Source of the DNA: Buxus sempervirens
Taxonomy: Eukaryota; Streptophyta; Magnoliopsida; Buxales; Buxaceae
Reading direction: 5' to 3'
Assembly (NCBI GenBank): GCA_947561395.2
Contig: OX387184.1
Span: 33,842,766 to 33,906,765, forward strand
DNA length: 64,000 nt
The notes beneath the pieces are model-generated. The model made no database searches. It was not told the origin of the DNA and saw only the letters and a list, made by a program, of their open reading frames with translations. Of this stretch, positions 1-12,096 are shown piece by piece. Both the position numbers and the translations under genes were made by a program. Position 1 is the stretch's first letter, and every line of letters begins with the position of its first letter.

Positions 1-2687
1 TCAAACTTGGGCGAAGCCAAAAGTTGACTTTCTGCTAAAATCCGATCCAGGTGCTTACCTCTAGGTCATGGGATAGAGGGCTCCGATATGATTCTAACGC
101 CACTGAGTTTACCCAGATCGGAGCCCGGATGAAGAAAATATGAGCTGACGAAATTCCCGAGCAGCAAAATCGGCGAACTGCGCACGTGGCAAAAAGCTGC
201 ACACGTGGCGAGTTGCGCAGGAAAATATCTCGGGGATCAAATCCGTAAATATCCAAACATTCAAAATATCCCAAGGACCAATCTGAAAGTATTTGAATAA
301 AATAATATTAAACCTAAATATCCCAGGGACCATATCCTAATTTTCAGATTTTTAAAACAAACGAGCGGCGACATTAATTTTTTGTCATGATTATGCCGCT
401 CGAGCGGACGTGGCGAGCGGCGTGCGCTCACCTTGAGCTGGGCGCCAAAGTGAGCGGCACCCCTTTTTCCCTTGCCTATATAAGCCACGCGAGTCTTCAT
501 TGCAGGGGGTTCGGCATTTTTTTGGGGTTTTCAGCATTCAAAGGTGGTCTTGGCTACCATCTTCCCCAAAGGAAAAAAAACCAGACACTTGGCCTCTCCC
601 TTCCTCTCCTTCCTCGACGAACCCGAAGGAGGTCGTGCTCTTGGTGTAAGAAGAAGGAGGCTCCGGCAACTGCTCGTGCACTCCTAGGAAGTCTCACGCA
701 CACCCTGCCAAGGATTAAAACCAAGGTAATGTTCCCTGTTCAATACAAATAAGAATGCGCTCAAGCATGACATGTCACGATGTTTTCCCCTCTGTCATTC
801 TGTTCATTGTCTGTTCATTGATATTGCTTGCTTGATTCGAAGGGGGAGCATGTTCCCCCATGAGTTCTCCATCCTTGTTGTTGTAACCCCATAAAACCCC
901 CTGTTCCCGTCTTCATAATCATGTTATGTTAGTTAGGGTTTTGATTTCGGAAGTTTATTCATGTTCTGTTAATGTTTTGTTTCGGATTTATAGGTTTCCA
1001 GAGAGATTTGAGTGATGAACGGTGAGGACCTGTTAGGTTAGATTAACTTCCATTTGTGTTTAGAGGTCTGCTGGGGTTCTATGGACCCCCAGAGAGCTCT
1101 TACAGAGCTTAAAAAGCTTAAAAAACAATTACAGAGCTTAAAACCAGTCGGAAATGGAGTTTGGAGAGAAAAAACAGAGAGTTGAAAATCGCAGTGAGTA
1201 GCCGCCCACTTGGCGCTCACTTGCGCTCACTTAGGAAGTAGGCGCCCCTTTTATCTCACTACCTGCCGAGCTGGCGCCCACTTGGCGCTCAGCTCGCGCT
1301 CACTTAAAACCATGTGTAATTCTGGCGCCCATCTCACACCCAGCTCGCGCTCACTTCCCGCCCAGCTCGCGTTCACTTAGTATCGAGTGAGCGCCAGGTC
1401 CAAAATTTTGCCGGGTTCTTAGCGCCTAGTGGCACTCACCTGGCGCTCACTTCAGGAAGTGAGCGCATACCCCTAAAACAGGCCGAATTGCTGTATTTTT
1501 TAAAAATTCCGAAAATACCCTTTACTGTACCGCGGGGGGCTTCGCCCCTCGCACCCCCCACCCCCTTTGTTCGCTACGCGTCCAACTAGTTCCTTGGGCC
1601 CTGGGTACCTCCCCTTGGACCCAGCATAATGAGCTAGTCTCTCCTTGATAAATGTTGACTTTGATATGTTCCTGTGACTTATATGCTGTAACTTTTGCTA
1701 GATATGGATGGCATTTCCGAATCGAGCCAAATGAACCAATAGGGTTTCCGAGTCACCCGGAAACCCAACATGGGACTTGGACCCTCGGTCCAAATTGATT
1801 TCCGGTGGGCCTTCCAACGGGGCCCACCAAGCCCGACAAATTCATTTTTGCTTAACTAAGATAAATAAAAGACTTGAGTGGGCCAGACCACTTGAGGCCC
1901 ACCCAAGCCCTAATTGGGCCATGCATGATTAAAGTACAATGTGGTTTGGCCGAGACCACGGGCAGGGCCTATCGGGCCCACTAAGCCCATGAACCCAACC
2001 AACTTAGGGTTTCAGAACCCTAACTTAGGAAGTCTTCGGCTTTCAAGCCCAAGCCTAGGTAAAGGGCCCCAAATCCAATATCTGGCCCATTTTGGTATAA
2101 TTAATCAAGATAATCAAAATCACTTGGCAAACAACTGTGGGGCCCACTCAAGGGCCCACAAAGCAATCCAGGCCCACTTTTGGCATGAAATCCACTTAAC
2201 TAATCCAACTTGAACTCCAAAATAAAATCAATTCAAATCGAACCAAAGTCCAACAGGTCACACTTGGCCCACCAAGGGATACCGTGGGCCTTCCAACGGG
2301 GCCCACCCCACCAGGCCCAGATCATCTTAATTAAAAAGATAAAATCAAGTAAAGGGACCCACACCACTTTGGCGGTCCCGCCAGACTTAATCAAAATTGT
2401 ATGCTGGAATAGGAATCAGGTGAGTGAGAGACCAGAGTTGACTCAAACCAGGGAAACTTATGGGACCCGTCACTTGACGGGGTGGACTGGGGTGTCTACG
2501 GACTTCCCCAGACCGCAACCGAGAACCTACTTAGAATCTCAAAGCCGCAGACCAAGCCTTAGTAGAAGAACTTAGGCACCCAGGTGTCTGCCTGCACCCC
2601 ATCAGGCAGTGGCGACTCCAAACAAACCCCGAGGCACGCATCGTTTTGCGTGCGCCTCGTCGTGTGACCAAAAATCGGGTGCGCACA
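1..2687 (+). mobile_element. Tat-type LTR, subfamily B (copy B1), left end outside the window
   Basis: The first bases align with about position 28203 inside LTR B4, so roughly 330 bases of this LTR lie left of the window. It ends in GGGTGCGCACA at 2687, the CA end shared by all A and B LTRs here. A TATA box is at 477-484. Short repeats around GCGCTCACTT occur just upstream of the TATA box (about 400-460) and again at 1200-1460. Many GGGCCC/TGGGCC motifs fill 1740-2310. A PBS-like TGGCGACTCC sits at 2610-2619. No primer-binding site follows the end, so this is a 3' LTR or a solo LTR. The TSD (candidate CCCAC, 2688-2692) cannot be checked. Small ORFs inside are not supported as genes. Confidence 0.85.
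477..484 (+). promoter_or_regulatory. TATA box of LTR B1
   Basis: TATATAAG lies about 20 bases downstream of a cluster of GCTCACTT/GAGCGG motifs, the same relative place as the TATA boxes of the other Tat-type LTRs here. Transcription would start some 30 bases downstream. Confidence 0.6.
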
Positions 2688-5600
2688 CCCACTTTAAGCA
2701 ATCCTGAAAGTCGTTTATCTCATTCTGGTCATTAGCCATGTACTCGGCATCGGAATTTATTGGATTACCCACCATGTATCTTGGTCTGGTATTTCCCCCA
2801 TTGTGTACTCAACGTGGTTTATTTGGGTTACCATCGTGCGATTTAATGAGACATTGGCTTACATGTGTGTTTTTATTGGTCATGCTTATAGTTTACGTGT
2901 AACTCGCACCTGAGAGCTATATTTTGGCCATGCTTGTAGTTCACTCGTACACATGTACTGGTATTAGCCGTGTATTGTCAAGGATCCATATATATATTTG
3001 ATCGGACCGGTATTCCCATTTGTTGGATAGTTGTACTTGATTGGATTGCACCCGCCAACCCCTTGTGTACTCAACTGGGTGATCTGCATTGATGGTTGAT
3101 GGAGGATGGGGTCTGTGTATCTCAGCTCCATATCATGTAAATTCGTAAGGCCGTAAAACCATGAATTTTCACCTAATAAATAAATAAATAATAAATAAAA
3201 GAAAATATGAGTTAAGTGAAGATTTAGAGGGTAAGTAATTCGAATAAGTCATAAGTTGGAAATAAAGAAAGAATTTTAATGAGATTAGCCTAAAAGAATA
3301 AAAAGGGTATTTTGGTAATTTTCAGAAAAGGGTAATTAATAATTAGATCATCAAATAATAACTAGAATGAGAAAAAAGAAGGAAATAATTTATTTTGACA
3401 ATTTAGAAATTAAAAGAAATTAATAAAAGCCTAAAAGTGGGAAAAAGGGTAATTAGGAGATTTCACGTCTTAATTTAGAGAAAATAAGGTTTTAGGTGAT
3501 AATAATGTTTAATTAAATATTTTGCACGAAAATAGGATATAAATAGGAGTTTAGATAATAAGAAACTTAATTAGTATTGGTTAAGTAGAAAAATAGAAGG
3601 TGGAGAAAAAGTAGGAATTAAATTAGAAGGATTAGACTTTAATTAGACCATGGTTGGGTTAGCCCAAAATTAAAGTAGCCAATTAGGGTTGGTTTAGGAT
3701 TTCTAAAGCCTAATATAAATAGGAGACTAGTGGGTTTAATTATTGAGAGAAAAGAGGGAGAGAAAGGAAGAAGGTGGCTAATGGAGGTGTCTGACTAGCC
3801 ATCATCAAAACATGATTGAGGAAAATCCGTACGGTTGATCGCCTTCAAATTTGGAGGTTTTGTTCATCACTGATGGAACTACATTGTGTATGGTGGAGAT
3901 TTGAATTGGAAGAGTCTAGCTTGGTGCGTTTGGGAGCAAAAGTAAGGTCCAGAATTAGAAGTTTCAATGGAAGAAGGATTTAGCGTATAAGGCAAGTAGT
4001 AACCTTGGAAAACGTGAGGAACTACATGATTTTGTTTTCTGTGATTTCATATGGTTAGAATGGATTAGACGGAACTGTATTTACATGGAATCAAGTTGCT
4101 TATATTTTCATGATTGGTATTCTTGATGGATTTATCAAATTAAAGAAGAAAGCTTAGTTGGATTGTGCAAATAAACGTAGGAGGGTATTTAATTTATAAA
4201 AATTACTCTAGAAGGCTCTAGGTATGTTTCAGAAGGTTTGTAAATTAATTTAGACCAAGAAAACATATAGCAAAGGCCTAAAAATCCGAACTTTAAAAAT
4301 CTAGAAAATTCTGTTTAATTTTGCACGAGCGCCTGGGATCGCCCAGGATCGCCTAGCCCTGTAGAGGTCGGTGCTCTATGCAGAATTTGTAGATTTTGGG
4401 GATTTTGAAATACGAATAAATATCCAATAATTTTTCTGATTAGTTAAGCATGTTAGCGTTTTTATAAGGACCTAATTAAGGTATAAAAATTATAAAATTA
4501 ATTTGGAAAGATTAAGCCATAAATTGAAGGTTATAATGAAAGGTTTGTCCGTAAAAGGGTCAAATGGTATGGATATTGAGATAAACAATACTACTGGAAT
4601 TTATAGGATAAAAACACTTTCTAAACTTCATTCTAGGTCTATAGGACATGTTGGAGAATAAAAAATACAAAAAAGTTAAATAGAAACTACTTTAGGTGTT
4701 AAGATAGGAAATTGGATTCTAATAAAGGGATTAATAAGGAAAACTCTAAGTAGGATTTGATTTCCTTTATTTTGAGCTTTAATATGAATACTGGTTTATG
4801 GAATTGGAGAAACATTGATTTCTATCGAATTTATGATACATGAGCTTTACTTTGAATATAATTGGGAAATTGCATATGAATTTCTGAAAAAGGCTTCATC
4901 TGGATTATTAAGGATTGAATCATGGTTTTCACTTGGAATTGAATATTCAGATATGGATTGGTATGTGGTATGAAGTTATTAGCTTTTCTTTTACGGTTGA
5001 GTGGTACGGCTTCAGTGATAGAGTTTGATACTATCTTTTACGGCAGAGATGGGTAATCCTCTGTATAGAGATGTGTAATCCTTTACAGGTAAAAGTGTGT
5101 ATGCCTCCTATATTAGCGTGTCCTCCTGTATGTGGTTTTATCGTGGTTTGTGTCAGTGGGCTTAGCTGTATATGGATCCATAGTTTTGGCTGATTAGCTA
5201 AGTGGTATTTAGTTTGGGTTGATTTACTCCTATATGCGAGCACGCTTCCATTGCAAGTTAGTTTGCTCTGAGAAGGTCCTATGTCTGGAGGGACACCCCG
5301 GTGAGCCGCTGGTGATTCCTTGTACATGTGGATAAGCGACCACACTCCATATATTGATTCTGGTGCTGCATGCTGGTGGTACATGCCAACTCTGCGGGGT
5401 TCGTGCGCAATAAGTCGGTGACTACGGCTCTTGTCTAAGCTGCGTTGCATGGGGCTTGAGTATCATTAAGTAGCACTACCCCTAAGCCACACGGTGGTAT
5501 AGCAGTTAGTTGAGTGTCATCTCAAATACTTATCATCTTTGTGAGTCCTGCAATGGCACGTGTTTTATCGCTTTTGTCGGTTTTACCCCGTTAACATCCA

Positions 5601-6583
5601 ATTACTGGTATTTGTACATGATCATTTGTTTTATCGCTTTATTTGTAATTGCCATGAATAACTTGGATTTCTCGTCTTATCGTTGATTAATCGAATACCT
5701 CATGACTATTTGTTTACATTGGATTGTTTCAAATTGCACGCACCTGCTACTTGCTGAGATGTAAATCTCACTCCGTTTTCCCCTATTTTTCAAGTTACTT
5801 GGAGAGATCGCGAAGATGCGGTTTTAATTTGATGGGTAGAATTGTAATTGGTATTAATGTCACATGTTGATTAAATAAACTTTATTGTAAACTGAATTGA
5901 TATTATTGAATAAAGAATTGTTTTATTGGCCACCATAACTCTGATGTAATTAATTAGTAAAGTTTAAAATTATCGTGAATTTTGGTTTGTATCTGACCCC
6001 AACTTCGTGGTAACACCTCGAGTTTGGTTGTTGAACCGGACTTGGGATGTTACAGTATCGAACCGGGTTCTGGTTTGCACTGACCCGGGTTCGGGGCGTT
6101 ACAGTGGCGACTTGGGAACATGGAGTAGTTCGTTGAAGTATTTTCAATTCATGAGTCCTGTGATGTCATAACATATGCGTGGTTTGGTTTGATGATTGCT
6201 TTGAATATTATTATCATGATTTGGTTTTATTGTTATACCTCATGACTTTATTTTTGTAAAGAAATTAGACTGTTTTAATTCATGCATCTTGCTACTTGTT
6301 GAGATTTATATCTCACTCCGGTTTTCACTACTTTTTAGGTACTCTTTGTGAGATCGACAAGTGTTGGGGTGTTATGTAAAGGGGTAGCCGTTAGTTGTGA
6401 ACCAGTTATGAGTTCAAAAGCAATTGTAAATGTTAAGATTAATTGTAAATGAGTTTTATTACTTATAATAACTCTAATAAAGACATAAATAAAAGTTTTA
6501 AATTATTCTGGATTTTAGTTGCTTTGGCCCACATACACTAACACTGCGGGGTTGGATAATTGATCCAGAACCGGGGCGTTACA
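2688..6583 (+). mobile_element. LTR remnant of family D (copy D1), interrupted by solo LTR C1
   Basis: 2688-3151 and 6104-6583 together align with the 3' part of D2 (about 55180-55570). They share the recurring ATGTATCT motif with CATGAGTCCTGTGATGTCA after it. The element ends in GGGGCGTTACA at 6583. A hairpin TGAGAT-TTAT-ATCTCA (6300-6315) is followed by a pyrimidine run and TAG (6336-6338). The left end was cut off by B1. No protein-coding content is seen. Confidence 0.7.
3152..6103 (+). mobile_element. Solo LTR, family C (copy C1)
   Basis: About 2.95 kb, collinear with C2 (23745-26667) and with the reverse complement of C3 (33301-36291). It starts CGTAAAACC, a TG-to-CG change from the usual start, and ends GGGCGTTACA. 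Flanks AAGGC and GTGGC match at only 3 of 5 bases, so the TSD is degraded or absent. It contains a TATA box (TATAAATA, 3714-3721), a GC-type donor-like GCAAGT (3992-3997), a GC-rich palindrome cluster (about 4325-4375) and the TGAGAT/ATCTCA hairpin (5755-5770). It has no internal region, PBS or PPT, so it is a solo LTR. Confidence 0.85.
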
Positions 6584-6592
6584 TATACAGCT

Positions 6593-8452
6593 TGTAGCGC
6601 CCCAGGTCCGGGTCTGCCCTATCACAGCACCAACCCATCCCTGAGACTTACTTATGGGCCCAATAGAACCTGATTAACACAATTAATCCTGGGCAATTAC
6701 AAAGTAATCATCAGAGTGCATAAGCTAAAGAGGCATGGAATAAATTTTCATCCAACAAAATATTCACATGTATTATAATCTCCAAAACATAGTATCTGTA
6801 TGAATAAAATACAACGAAGGCAACTAATGCTCACAAGTTTATAACTCCCAAAAATAATATTTACGTCCCATGTACAATTTTTCCGAAACAAAACACTACA
6901 TCATAAAGAGAGCCCTACTATGGGTGGTAGTAGTCCTTTGGCCTGTACTAAAGCTCACCCTCTATATCTGCCCCGGTACGTGGCTCACCAAGTGGATCTA
7001 AAAACAAATCCGATAAAACAAAACACGGGTGAGACTTAAAGTCCCAGTAAGCAGCAAACATGCATGCAGAGAAACAGTTTATGCAATTTTGTAACATCAT
7101 GTTAATATTCACAAGTATAAGGTACCAAATGTAAACCAAAACATCTCAAACAGATATAAAGTGTAATTCCAAGTCAAATATCTCAATCGGGTAATTCATG
7201 AAATCAAATCAACAATTCCAAGTCAAATATCCTAATCAGATTAATGGCCACTGTCCAAGATTAAGGCCAAGAGAAGTACTTCTACACTGCCCTGGTTCAT
7301 GAAATCTAAAATCAATCAAAATGAATACCATAAAATCCTCAAAATACATTTTGGATTAGTGGGATAGTCTTAGGATTCCTAATAAAGTCACCCTACCAAA
7401 AATCAATGGATTCCGAGATGAAAAGTTTTGGACCTCAAAAATATTCCAAGTCTGGTTAAAAATGTTGACTTTTCAGTGTATAATTTTTCTAGACAAATCT
7501 ACAAGGAATTTCGGGCTCAATTTCTGGTTGTAGTCTAATGGAGGGTAAAAAAAATCTTCTAAAATTTTTTGGGCTTCTGAATCACTCATTTGGATGTCAA
7601 ACACAAAAAGTGGTCTTTTATGAAAATCGGGAAAACTGGAAATTTAGGCATGGACTGGAAAGTTTACTTTTTATTGGTTGGGAATTGGGCCTAGAGAGTA
7701 TTTTTATTGGTTCCAAATGGGGGGTAAAACCTTATTTATATGTAAAGACTTAAGTAAATCGAACAATAAATACACAGGACATTTACTTAATCGCCAATTT
7801 TCAGGATTAATCGCCAGGTCGGGTTTTTGAAATATTTTGGCTATTTTCAACACAAAACTCATATAAATCATCTCCAACACTTCCAACATCAAATAGGATG
7901 ATCATAAACATCCCAACATGCTTTAAAACACTTTCCAAAACAAAGATTCATCCCAAATCCACATGAACACAAATCTAACACATGAAACCTCATTCAAAAC
8001 ACAAAACTCAAACCCTAACCTGAAATATAATCAATAGAGTTGGAAATCCATGGCAAATCAATAGAAAACTAAACAAGATTATCATACAACAAAAACCTTA
8101 CGAATTTTAGAAGCAAAAACCAACATGCAAGATCATTTCTTCGAATAAATCAAACCCTAGAGAGAGAATACGAATTTTTGTAATACATTTTATTTTGAAG
8201 AATTTGCTACTTACTTAGTAATGGAGATGTACAACTCCTTTTCAAGCTCTCCTCTCCTTCTCCTTCTTCTCCTTCCTCTTGAAGCTTTCAAGCAAGCTTC
8301 CACAACTTTCTCTCTTGTTCTATACGACCAAGACAAGAGGGAGTGTTCTCAAAAATACTTAGAATTGAAATTAGGGCATCCTTTTATATGCCCAAGTTTT
8401 TTGGTCTTTCAAATCTGCCCCTAAACAAAGCTTTTATTCAACTAAAACCCTA
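6593..8452 (-). mobile_element. Family F LTR, 3' part (non-repeat segment)
   Basis: This is the downstream part of F, read right to left from its TATA box (8382-8389). A TTAATCGCCA motif occurs twice near 7785-7820, the position that holds GC-rich repeats in other families. A hairpin-like GGGACTTTAAGTCTC (about 7030-7045) is followed by a T-rich run and an AG (minus-strand 6998-6999), as in families C, D and E. The small ORFs here have no recognisable domain. Confidence 0.65.
8382..8389 (-). promoter_or_regulatory. TATA box of LTR F
   Basis: ATATAAAA on the minus strand, roughly one third of the way into the LTR once insertions are removed. This is a probable promoter site by position and sequence only. 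Confidence 0.45.
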
Positions 8453-8575
8453 GGGTGTACCTAAGGCATATCAGGGGGTACCTTAGTGTTATTTTGAGGG
8501 GGTACCTTGGTATTAAATGGGGGTACTTTGGTGGTTCAAGGGTTTTTCTTTAACTATTTCAAGGGGTATACCTTA
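8453..8575 (+). repeat. GGTACC minisatellite of LTR F, segment 1
   Basis: Imperfect units of about 20-30 bases built on GGGGTACCTTAGT, left of the E1 insertion. The E1 TSD (CCTTA, 8571-8575) lies within a unit. Confidence 0.8.
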
Positions 8576-8686
8576 TGTAAAATCCTAGATTTTAGTAACT
8601 AGACTAATTGGTTAATAATATGCATGAGATGAGATCTTGGTTCAACCCGAAGGAATTCAAGATGAACCGGATATGATAGGAGAGCC

Positions 8687-8694
8687 TATATAAG
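8687..8694 (+). promoter_or_regulatory. TATA box of LTR E1
   Basis: TATATAAG, about 110 bases into the LTR. The matching position in E2 reads TATGTAAG, so E2's copy is damaged. Confidence 0.5.
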
Positions 8695-9645
8695 GTGAGC
8701 TCCTAATTATTGATCAAATATAATTTTAATATATTAATTATTGTGCAATTATATTATATTAGTAAGAATTAGTAAGAAATAAACAAGGAGAATAAAAGGG
8801 ATTTGTCGAACCCAAGGATAGTGGGTTGACCCAAGGGATTGAGTTGATTTAAGAATAAGATGGTTTGATTTAAGTGGGTTTAATGAAAGAGGGGCAAATT
8901 AGTAAAAGCCATTAAATAAATAATAAAACCTAGTTGTGCATGGAGATGGTGTTACACGTTGAGCACAAAAACACAAAAATAGGAGCCGTAAGTTTCGCTT
9001 GTTTCCTAATTTTCTTCTCCTAGTTGCCTTGTGATCAAACCTAAACCCTAAACAACTGTTGGAGCCGTCTTAGAGAAGGAAAAGAGAGGATTTTTGTGTA
9101 CAAAGAACTCAGGTAAGAGCCCAATAGATACAAGTTCTGTTCTGGAGATTTTCATATGTTAAAGAGTCTTAAAAGTGTGATTTTTAACCCAAGCGTGATC
9201 AAGGTTTGTTGGGATCGTTTGATAAACTTTAGAGGTGATATTTTGAGGCTCTTAGAGAAGATTTAAGTTCCTAAAACCAGGTAAGTAGTCCCTTGACGCT
9301 TGCATAAAATCTAAATTCGTGTTTAGACAATATTCTTGGTTATTCGATGTTTGATGCATTGATTTCGTTATTTATGATGTTTTATGTGTTGGGAATTGTT
9401 CTAGTATGTATATAATGTATTTTAGAATGATTTAGAATGGTTTTGATGCATTGAATATTGAGTTGTGGAATTTTTATTGAATTTCGCAAAGTTATGGATT
9501 TTTCACGTATCAGAACGCTTGAGCAGTCGCTCAAGCGATCTATGTACACAGTTGAAACCCGAAAGCAATTTTACCCAGATTTTACTACCGCTAGAACAGT
9601 CGCTCGAGCGACCTACCTTGAATTAACTTGTTCTGTAAGGCCGAT

Positions 9646-12093
9646 TGTAGACACCTGATTTTTGCACCCCCAAAAATGCAAAGAATAAAAATGTCAATTA
9701 AAAAGTCAAACCCTGAGGGGGCCAAAATTTGACTTTTTGATCCAAAGAAAATTGGCCATCAAACTTCCTTTCATTGAAAAGAGCATTTCGACACGGTTCT
9801 AACGCAACTGAGTTTGCCAGAATCGGGGTCCGGATAAGGAAGTTATGAGCTGGTCAAACTTTTGGGGAAGCAAAAGTTGACTTTTTGCTTGACCCCAATT
9901 CAGCTGCCAAACTTAATCCCAGTGGATAGTGTGTTCCGAGCTGATTCCAACGACACCAAATTTGCTGAAATCGGACATCGGACGGAAAAGTTATGGGCAG
10001 TTGAAGTTTCAAAGAAAGCTACCCATGTGGCAAAACAGCAGCAAAAAGCAGAATAAATGAGTTAAATAAATAAAATAATCATTTAATAAAAATATCTTTA
10101 TTTTTTAATAATATTTTAATAAAAGAATCTCGTTTTTATAATAAAATAATCAAAAAATCGGATAAAAATCTTTAAATAAGTCAAATTTAATAAAGCATTT
10201 GAAATCCAGTATTTTAAAAAACATGCTGGACCGTATTTGAAGTACGGGCGAGGCATGCCCGTATTTCAAATACGGGCAAGCTTCTAGAAAGGGACGCGTG
10301 TCGCTGTACGGCAGGACACGCGTCCCGTACGGCCGATTTTGCGGGATTTGAAAATGTGCGTTTTTCACCCGTACTTGAAGTACGGGCAAGGCACGCCCGT
10401 ACTTCAAATACGGGCACGAAAATTTTGCCTATAAATAGAGAGGCCACCCCCCTCATTTCAACAAGCTGGTCCCTTTGGCCTTCCTCCCTCTCCTTCCTCG
10501 ACTTTTTTGCATCCAACCTCTGCCCAAGTTCTGCCGGAATCTCACCAGCCCGAAATAATACCCAAAATACCCTTAGATTGTCAATAAACCTTGCAGAATC
10601 TCTCTTTCTTCCACTCTTTCAACCTGAAGCTAAGTGAATCCCTTTTTCAAACCCAATTCGGAAATTCAAGGAGACGCGGAAGCGCTGCCAAATTCATTCG
10701 GAAGAATAACTGCACACCAAAGTAAAGCAGGAATTACACTGTAAGCATTCCTACAATTTTAAGTAAATTTCAGTTATTCCTGCTACTTTCTTAAGTTCAC
10801 TTATGTTTTGATCTCATCATGTCATTTCTAACATATTTGTTGGCTGCTGTATGTGGTGAGAGATTTGATCTAAAGTGATCATTCCCATGTAAAAAAAAAG
10901 GAGGAAGTAACCAAAGATCATCGAAGGCGCCATAGGAATGATTATGAATTGATTTTTGGTTACCATTACAAGAAGAGCTACGAACTTAAGATCCCTGTAA
11001 TTTCCCTCTCCATCCCTTCTTGACAACAATCATGAATGACTAGGAGAAAAGAATACTTCTCTAAAAGATGCTAAAGAAGGAGAAAGAAGGCCTTTTAGGC
11101 CAAACAAGGCAAATGGAGTAAATGCATTACAATGAGAATCCTGTAAATAACCACAGAGGTCGCCGGAGTACCCAAGGATCATGCCGGAGTAATCCCAGTC
11201 AGAATCGGATCACAGAAATGTAAAATGGGAAGCGCCCGTAAACTCAGTACGGTTCGGGCATGCCCGTATTTATTGCACGGGTAAGCCCGAACCAAATTAC
11301 ATCCACGGGCAAGGCTAGCCCGTATAGCAAATACGGGCGATTGTGAAATGACTTAAAATAATACAATTTTTGGCCTGGTTGGATTTGTTCCAACCCGAGC
11401 TAACCTGACCCGCTCCAAAAGGTTAAGTGGGCTATTCTTAGCCCCCTATGGACCATGGGCCTAAATGGGCCCACCAAGACCCACCTTGGGCCCACTTGAG
11501 TGGCCCACATTTTGACTGGCCTATACCAGGCCTGTTTTCAATAAACAGGCCCAGGCCCCTTAACCCTTGGCTGATGGGCCCATTCCAAGCCCATTAAGCC
11601 CAAACAAATTGTAAATAAATAAAATCTAAATAACCAAATGGGTTACCCAATAACCCAACTGGGCCCCAGGCCCAATCGTGGCAACCCACGGGCCTCCCAA
11701 CGGGGCCCCTACCAGACCCACTTCACTAACTTAATAAAAAGATAAAATCAAATAAAAAAGGGGACCCACACCATCAACGGTCCCCACCAGACCAAATAAG
11801 TGTGCATGCTGGCTTAGGAATTGGGTGAAAACTAAGTTGACTCAAGACCAAGGAGACCCACGGGACCTGTCAATCGACGGGGCGGGCTAGGGTGTCTTCG
11901 GGCTTCCCTAGACGTAACCGAGAACTTACTCAGAACTCTAATAAAGCCGCAGACCAGAATAATTAGGCCCGGATAGGTGCCCCTTTTGTGTCTGCCTGCA
12001 CCTCTCAGGCAGTGGCGACTCCAAACCAATCCCGAGGCGAGCATCACATCAGTATGCACCTCGTCGTGCGGCCCGAAATTTGGGGTGCGCACA
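9646..12093 (+). mobile_element. 5' LTR of A1 (2448 bp)
   Basis: It starts TGTAGACACCTGATTTTTGC and ends GGGTGCGCACA. The upstream part has two units with spacing of about 148 bases (landmarks AACGCAACT at 9801 and AACGACACC at 9949). Palindromic CCCGTATTT/AAATACGGG repeats occupy 10240-10420 directly upstream of the TATA box, and related CCCGTA repeats recur at 11225-11340. GGGCCCA motifs are dense at 11440-11710. A PBS-like TGGCGACTCC is at 12013-12022. It is 27 bp longer than the 3' LTR, mainly because one palindromic unit near 10377 is missing from the latter. Confidence 0.95.
10430..10437 (+). promoter_or_regulatory. TATA box of A1 5' LTR
   Basis: TATAAATA lies 10-15 bases after the last CCCGTACTT palindrome. 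It is conserved at 20372-20379 in the 3' LTR and, as TATAAAA, in the related LTR at 57201-57207. Confidence 0.7.
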
Positions 12094-12096
12094 GCT

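Noticed and set aside
387-752. 121-residue ORF in LTR B1
   Set aside because: It spans the palindrome cluster, TATA box and transcribed leader of the LTR; the related LTR B4 does not keep the frame.
8221-8424. Small ORF with a hydrophobic Leu-rich start, like a signal peptide
   Set aside because: It is antisense to the LTR F transcript, over its TATA box. The Leu run comes from a CTT-type simple repeat.
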